Below, piece by piece: positions 61,025 through 64,000 of a DNA stretch of 64,000 bases. The first letter of the stretch is position 1; each line of letters begins with the position of its first letter. The stretch lies in NCBI RefSeq assembly GCF_002994045.1, contig NZ_MQUC01000003.1, positions 2,332,501 through 2,396,500 of the forward strand, written 5' to 3'. This DNA comes from Nonlabens agnitus. Its GTDB lineage: Bacteria > Bacteroidota > Bacteroidia > Flavobacteriales > Flavobacteriaceae. The notes below the pieces were generated by a model. It had not been told where the DNA came from and ran no database searches. It worked only from the letters and a program-made list of their open reading frames with translations. Both the position numbers and the translations under genes were made by a program.

Positions 61025-61768
61025 CTAGTTGCGACCATCCTCGTTGGGATACAAGTCTGGCAACGGGTCGCTTTGCCATACTTCCTTAGTTTCCACGCAT
61101 AATGCGGTCAAAGGTCCTGTAAACGCAGCTCCAGTATCGACATTCCAGATGTTGGCAGCGTGAATGGGTTTAGTGGATTCCAATCGTGTGGTAGGCGTAT
61201 GACCTATAAAAATCTCTGTGTACAATTTAAGACGGTTGGGAAACCTGGGATCGTCCTCTGAGAGATTTGGGTCTATGCACAGTGCCATTTCCCAAAGCGA
61301 TCGATCCCAATAAGGCAGATTTTTATAGTACTCATGATGCGGTCCATTCAAATTGTGAAAACCAGCATGGAAATAGCCATTGCCATCCAGCTCCAAGAAA
61401 TCTTCCAATTCTTCGGTTAGAAAGGCCACATGTCTGGCAATATCTTGATCGGATCGTTTGGAATAGCTGGTGACGGTGCTGCTGCCGCCATGGAATAACC
61501 ACTGTCTATTCTGTTGTCCCTTTACCAGAAAATTGAGAACGAGCTCGTCATGATTGCCTCTAAGGTAGATGGGTGCAGTATGATTGTTTTTGGCACGTTT
61601 TCGCTTGAGCGATATCAACTCTTCAATGACCTCATAACTTTGTGACCAGCCGTCTACATAGTCGCCTAGGAATATGAGACGGTCGTCTGGTTGTGGATCT
61701 ACTCTTTCTAATAATTGTGTCAAGGCTCTATGGCCACCGTGTATGTCTCCTATTGCTAATGTTCTCAA
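61025..61768 (-). CDS. calcineurin-like metallophosphoesterase (Ser/Thr phosphatase type)
   Basis: A 247-residue binuclear metal phosphoesterase. Motifs: GDIHGG with D8 and H10, GDYVDG with D36, RGNHDE with N72 and H73, and IGHTPT for the last His. The layout follows the bacterial PrpA/PrpB and diadenosine tetraphosphatase type. It is translationally coupled to the upstream Schlafen-like gene (4-nt overlap). Substrate unknown. Confidence 0.9.
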   Translation of the reverse strand: MRTLAIGDIHGGHRALTQLLERVDPQPDDRLIFLGDYVDGWSQSYEVIEELISLKRKRAKNNHTAPIYLRGNHDELVLNFLVKGQQNRQWLFHGGSSTVTSYSKRSDQDIARHVAFLTEELEDFLELDGNGYFHAGFHNLNGPHHEYYKNLPYWDRSLWEMALCIDPNLSEDDPRFPNRLKLYTEIFIGHTPTTRLESTKPIHAANIWNVDTGAAFTGPLTALCVETKEVWQSDPLPDLYPNEDGRN

Positions 61769-62901
61769 GAATTGTATTTTACTTTTCTCAATATACGCAA
61801 GGACTCCTTATATGCCTTGTAGGTATCTGGAAAATTTTTGAGGTGCGCGCGTGCCGCCTTCATTTTTTCTATAGGCTCGCCCACATTGTTGAAGTGGCAA
61901 ATGAGCATGGTTTCTGGCAAATTGCGCAAATCGACCAAGGATTGTTCCTTAAGCTGCACACCATTGCTGATTTTATTGAGCAGTGACAAATTGGTATTGT
62001 AGATATGATGCAAGGTGCGACGATCGTAATATGGTGGGTTGAATAAAATCTTACTCTCCAGTTTATAGGTGCCATTAGGGAAAAATCGCAACGTTTGACG
62101 CTCCAGTGGATGGTAAGAATGGCGGTCGCCTAATCCCAGTTCCACAAACTCCAGGATGCTAAAACTATCCTCGTCATAGGAGATTTGAACCTCATCCAGG
62201 GCGCTATAAAACAAGCGTACCTGCTCATTGACCATCTCTATATCGACGCGATAATAGTACTCGCGATCTTTTTTGCGTTTGATTTTTCCAGACCAGCAAA
62301 TGACAAACTGTTCCTTGAACACTTTGTAAAAAGCTTCCAAACCATTCTCACGCCTATTCATGAAATCTTGAACTCGGTCCAGCGTGAGTTCAATATTATT
62401 GCTGGCATTTTTCTCGATTTCATTCACGATGGGCGAATTGACATCGCTTGCCCTGATCCCGAAATCCTTAGGCATGGACATGCTGCCATCCCTAAAGAAC
62501 ACGGCGCCACCATAATATTTCCAGATATTCTTGCGCAGCGCCACGACGCCCTTTTGCGCGCGTATGGTCACAAGACCTACCACTTTATCTACCGGTAAAT
62601 GCGGGAAAGGCACATTCTCATACATGACCAGTGGCGGGTTGTCCAGATAGGCGTTGATGAGGTTCTGCAATTTTGAATCGTCAAAAAAGTCGACACCTAC
62701 AATCTCGTTCTTGCGGTCGTCCACGCCCACGACGATGTAACTGTTGTTTGCAGGGTTTGAATTTGAGAGCGCACAAATGTGTTTGAGAAACTTAGCCTTG
62801 CCTTCTTTGGTAGACAAATCCACTCGAAATTTCTTGTCATAAAAGCTATTCTCGTCATTATGAGCGAGTAGATTCTTAACAAGAAGTCGCTTATTGATCA
62901 T
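61765..62901 (-). CDS. Schlafen/AlbA_2-domain protein
   Basis: A 378-residue protein with an N-terminal AlbA_2 (Schlafen-like) fold (about 15-150: ENSFYDKKFRVDLSTKEGKA, YIVVGVDDRKNEIVGVDF) and a C-terminal region without a recognised domain. AlbA_2 proteins bind nucleic acid or ATP and often act as regulators; the exact role here is unknown. It overlaps the phosphoesterase gene by 4 nt, and an iterated palindrome (62940-62953) lies in its divergent upstream region. This pair is the nearest thing in the window to a stress or defence module, but nothing else supports that. Confidence 0.82.
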   Translation of the reverse strand: MINKRLLVKNLLAHNDENSFYDKKFRVDLSTKEGKAKFLKHICALSNSNPANNSYIVVGVDDRKNEIVGVDFFDDSKLQNLINAYLDNPPLVMYENVPFPHLPVDKVVGLVTIRAQKGVVALRKNIWKYYGGAVFFRDGSMSMPKDFGIRASDVNSPIVNEIEKNASNNIELTLDRVQDFMNRRENGLEAFYKVFKEQFVICWSGKIKRKKDREYYYRVDIEMVNEQVRLFYSALDEVQISYDEDSFSILEFVELGLGDRHSYHPLERQTLRFFPNGTYKLESKILFNPPYYDRRTLHHIYNTNLSLLNKISNGVQLKEQSLVDLRNLPETMLICHFNNVGEPIEKMKAARAHLKNFPDTYKAYKESLRILRKVKYNS

Positions 62902-62939
62902 GGACTTAAATATAGTTCAAGGAGATGGAAATTGATATC

Positions 62940-62953
62940 GCTTTCGCGAAAGC
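62940..62953. repeat. iterated palindrome copy 21 (exact, divergent intergenic)
   Basis: An exact GCTTTCGCGAAAGC between the divergent Schlafen-like gene and lpxH. Confidence 0.95.
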
Positions 62954-63020
62954 GAACTACCTCTTAACACTATGGTAACTGTAGGCAAAATATGGGCCAT
63001 TAGATATGTTGCGGGATTGC

Positions 63021-63028
63021 TATCTTTG
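63021..63028 (+). promoter_or_regulatory. candidate lpxH -7 promoter element, near-leaderless
   Basis: TATCTTTG matches TAnnTTTG and lies 5 nt before the ATG. Confidence 0.5.
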
Positions 63029-63033
63029 AACCC

Positions 63034-63792
63034 ATGCAGATTCCAGAAGGTAAAAAAATCTATTTTTCCAGTGACAATCATCTGGGAGCACCTACACAGG
63101 AGCTGAGCAAACCGCGTGAGAAAATATTCCTGCAATGGCTGGATATGGTTAAGGAGGATGCTGCCGCGATCTTTTTACTGGGTGATTTGTTTGATTTCTG
63201 GTTTGAGTACAAAACAGTGGTCCCCAAAGGACAGGTGCGTGTACTGGGCAAGCTAGCCGAAATACGCGATAGCGGTATACCCATTTATTTTTTTGTGGGT
63301 AACCATGACTTATGGATGTTCGGGTATTTTGAAGAAGAGCTGGGCATTCCCGTTTATCACGATCCACAGGTTTTCGAGTTTAACGACAAGAAGTTTTTTA
63401 TAGGTCATGGTGATGGTAAAGGACCTGGTGATAAGGGTTACAAACGCATGAAAAAGATTTTTACAAGTCCTTTTTTTCAATGGTGTTTTAAGTGGATCCA
63501 TCCAGATATAGGCATCAGGCTGGCGCGGCATCTTTCTGTAAAGAACAAATTGATCTCTGGCGATGATGATGCGGTTTTTTTGGGCGAAGAGAAAGAATGG
63601 CTGGCGCAATACGCCAAGCGTAAAACGGAGCAGGAGCATTTTGATTATTTCATTTTTGGCCACAGGCATCTACCTATGGAAATCTCCATTTCTGAGAATG
63701 CCACATACTACAATCTAGGTGACTGGATCTCTTATTATACTTATGGTGAATTTGGTGGGCAATCCTTCAAATTAAAGCGTTTTAAGGACTAA
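63034..63792 (+). CDS. lpxH: UDP-2,3-diacylglucosamine diphosphatase
   Basis: Hydrolyses UDP-2,3-diacylglucosamine to lipid X in lipid A synthesis, at the inner-membrane surface. 252 residues; metal ligands are visible as D14 and H16 (SSDNHLG), D51 (LLGDLFDFW), N90 and H91 (VGNHDLW), H125 (IGHGDGKG), H210 and H212 (FGHRHLP). This full set matches LpxH rather than LpxI or LpxG. Other lpx genes are not in the window. The ATG is 5 nt after a TAnnTTTG box, so its mRNA may be leaderless. Confidence 0.93.
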   Translation: MQIPEGKKIYFSSDNHLGAPTQELSKPREKIFLQWLDMVKEDAAAIFLLGDLFDFWFEYKTVVPKGQVRVLGKLAEIRDSGIPIYFFVGNHDLWMFGYFEEELGIPVYHDPQVFEFNDKKFFIGHGDGKGPGDKGYKRMKKIFTSPFFQWCFKWIHPDIGIRLARHLSVKNKLISGDDDAVFLGEEKEWLAQYAKRKTEQEHFDYFIFGHRHLPMEISISENATYYNLGDWISYYTYGEFGGQSFKLKRFKD

Positions 63793-63938
63793 AGAGTCGG
63801 TCATCGGCCTTCTTTAACATTTCTATTGTGTTTTTAGTCTCATTTATTTACTTTTAATCTATAAATCCGTTTAGGTGATCATTACGTAGATTTTATCGGT
63901 CGAAACTTTTTACCTTTAATAGGAAAACACCCCTAAAA

Positions 63939-64000
63939 ATGGATCAATCTATTCAATTTAAAGCTATTTGGCAGGCTCCTATTGCGATAGCCTATTTAGA
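63939..64000 (+). CDS. start of an unidentified gene (3' end outside window)
   Basis: The last 62 nt hold an open frame starting MDQSIQFKAIWQAPIAIAYL. It follows a 146-nt spacer after lpxH. Too little is visible to name the family. Confidence 0.45.
   Translation, partial: MDQSIQFKAIWQAPIAIAYL

Noticed and set aside
63793..63938. Search for a terminator or small gene after lpxH
   Set aside because: The spacer holds only a weak GTCGG/CCGAT-like pairing and no T-run or coding frame worth listing.

Overview
The window looks like chromosomal core DNA from a marine member of the Flavobacteriaceae (Bacteroidota). The evidence is a PorZ-like type IX secretion protein with a C-terminal sorting domain, a SusC-style TonB receptor N-terminus, the order acpP-fabF-rnc-IPExxxVDY-pyk, an OmpA protein with thrombospondin-3 repeats, TAnnTTTG promoter elements instead of sigma70-type ones, and few Shine-Dalgarno sequences. 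A genus such as Nonlabens or a close relative would fit the repeated palindrome, but that is a guess from memory.

Layout. 1-5.3 kb: a minus-strand operon porZ-recO-TonB haem-type receptor, cut by the window edge. 5.4-7.5 kb: an AT-rich pair, a GT2 glycosyltransferase and a polytopic membrane protein. 7.5-18.4 kb: gdhA, a beta-barrel protein, a cystathionine synthase/lyase, an SPFH lipoprotein, ArsC-like and EamA proteins, two tandem paralogues of unknown function, a thioesterase, a MATE exporter, a dienelactone hydrolase and hemH. 18.7-23.7 kb: a zinc-ribbon protein, a membrane M28 peptidase, an NAD-binding protein, then CYTH, rnhA and purN on the other strand. 23.8-33.8 kb: acpP-fabF-rnc-IPExxxVDY-pyk, dinB, an NAD-binding protein, a PfkB kinase, a long PurF-like protein and sodA. 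34-43.6 kb: AddA-like helicase-nuclease, kbl, ompA, AddB-like nuclease and a hydrolase, followed by tRNA-Ala(GGC). 43.7-50.7 kb: a second MATE exporter, a structured intergenic element, a 44-residue membrane peptide with queD, and the operon hemD-hemE-trkH-EI24-hemF. 50.9-58.3 kb: a Crp/Fnr regulator, yicC-gmk-nadD, a lipoprotein, gpsA, an ALDH7-type dehydrogenase and a CsgG-like protein. 58.4-64 kb: a zinc-ribbon/SPFH pair, a Schlafen-like plus phosphoesterase operon, lpxH, and the start of one more gene.

The genes are mostly housekeeping: haem synthesis, fatty acid and purine synthesis, DNA repair (RecO, Pol IV, AddAB-like), envelope biogenesis and transport. No phage, IS element, CRISPR array or classical defence island was seen.

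The most striking non-genic signal is a highly iterated palindrome, GCTTTCGCGAAAGC: 17 exact copies, two copies with one mismatch, one copy split by a 21-bp insert and one degenerate copy. It occurs in intergenic regions of every orientation and inside ten genes in all three reading frames (encoding AFAKA, LSRK or FRES), and it is spaced more evenly than random. This implies selection or spread at the DNA level, comparable in style to cyanobacterial HIP1. A second candidate is a 96-nt element at 45150-45245 with nested stems.
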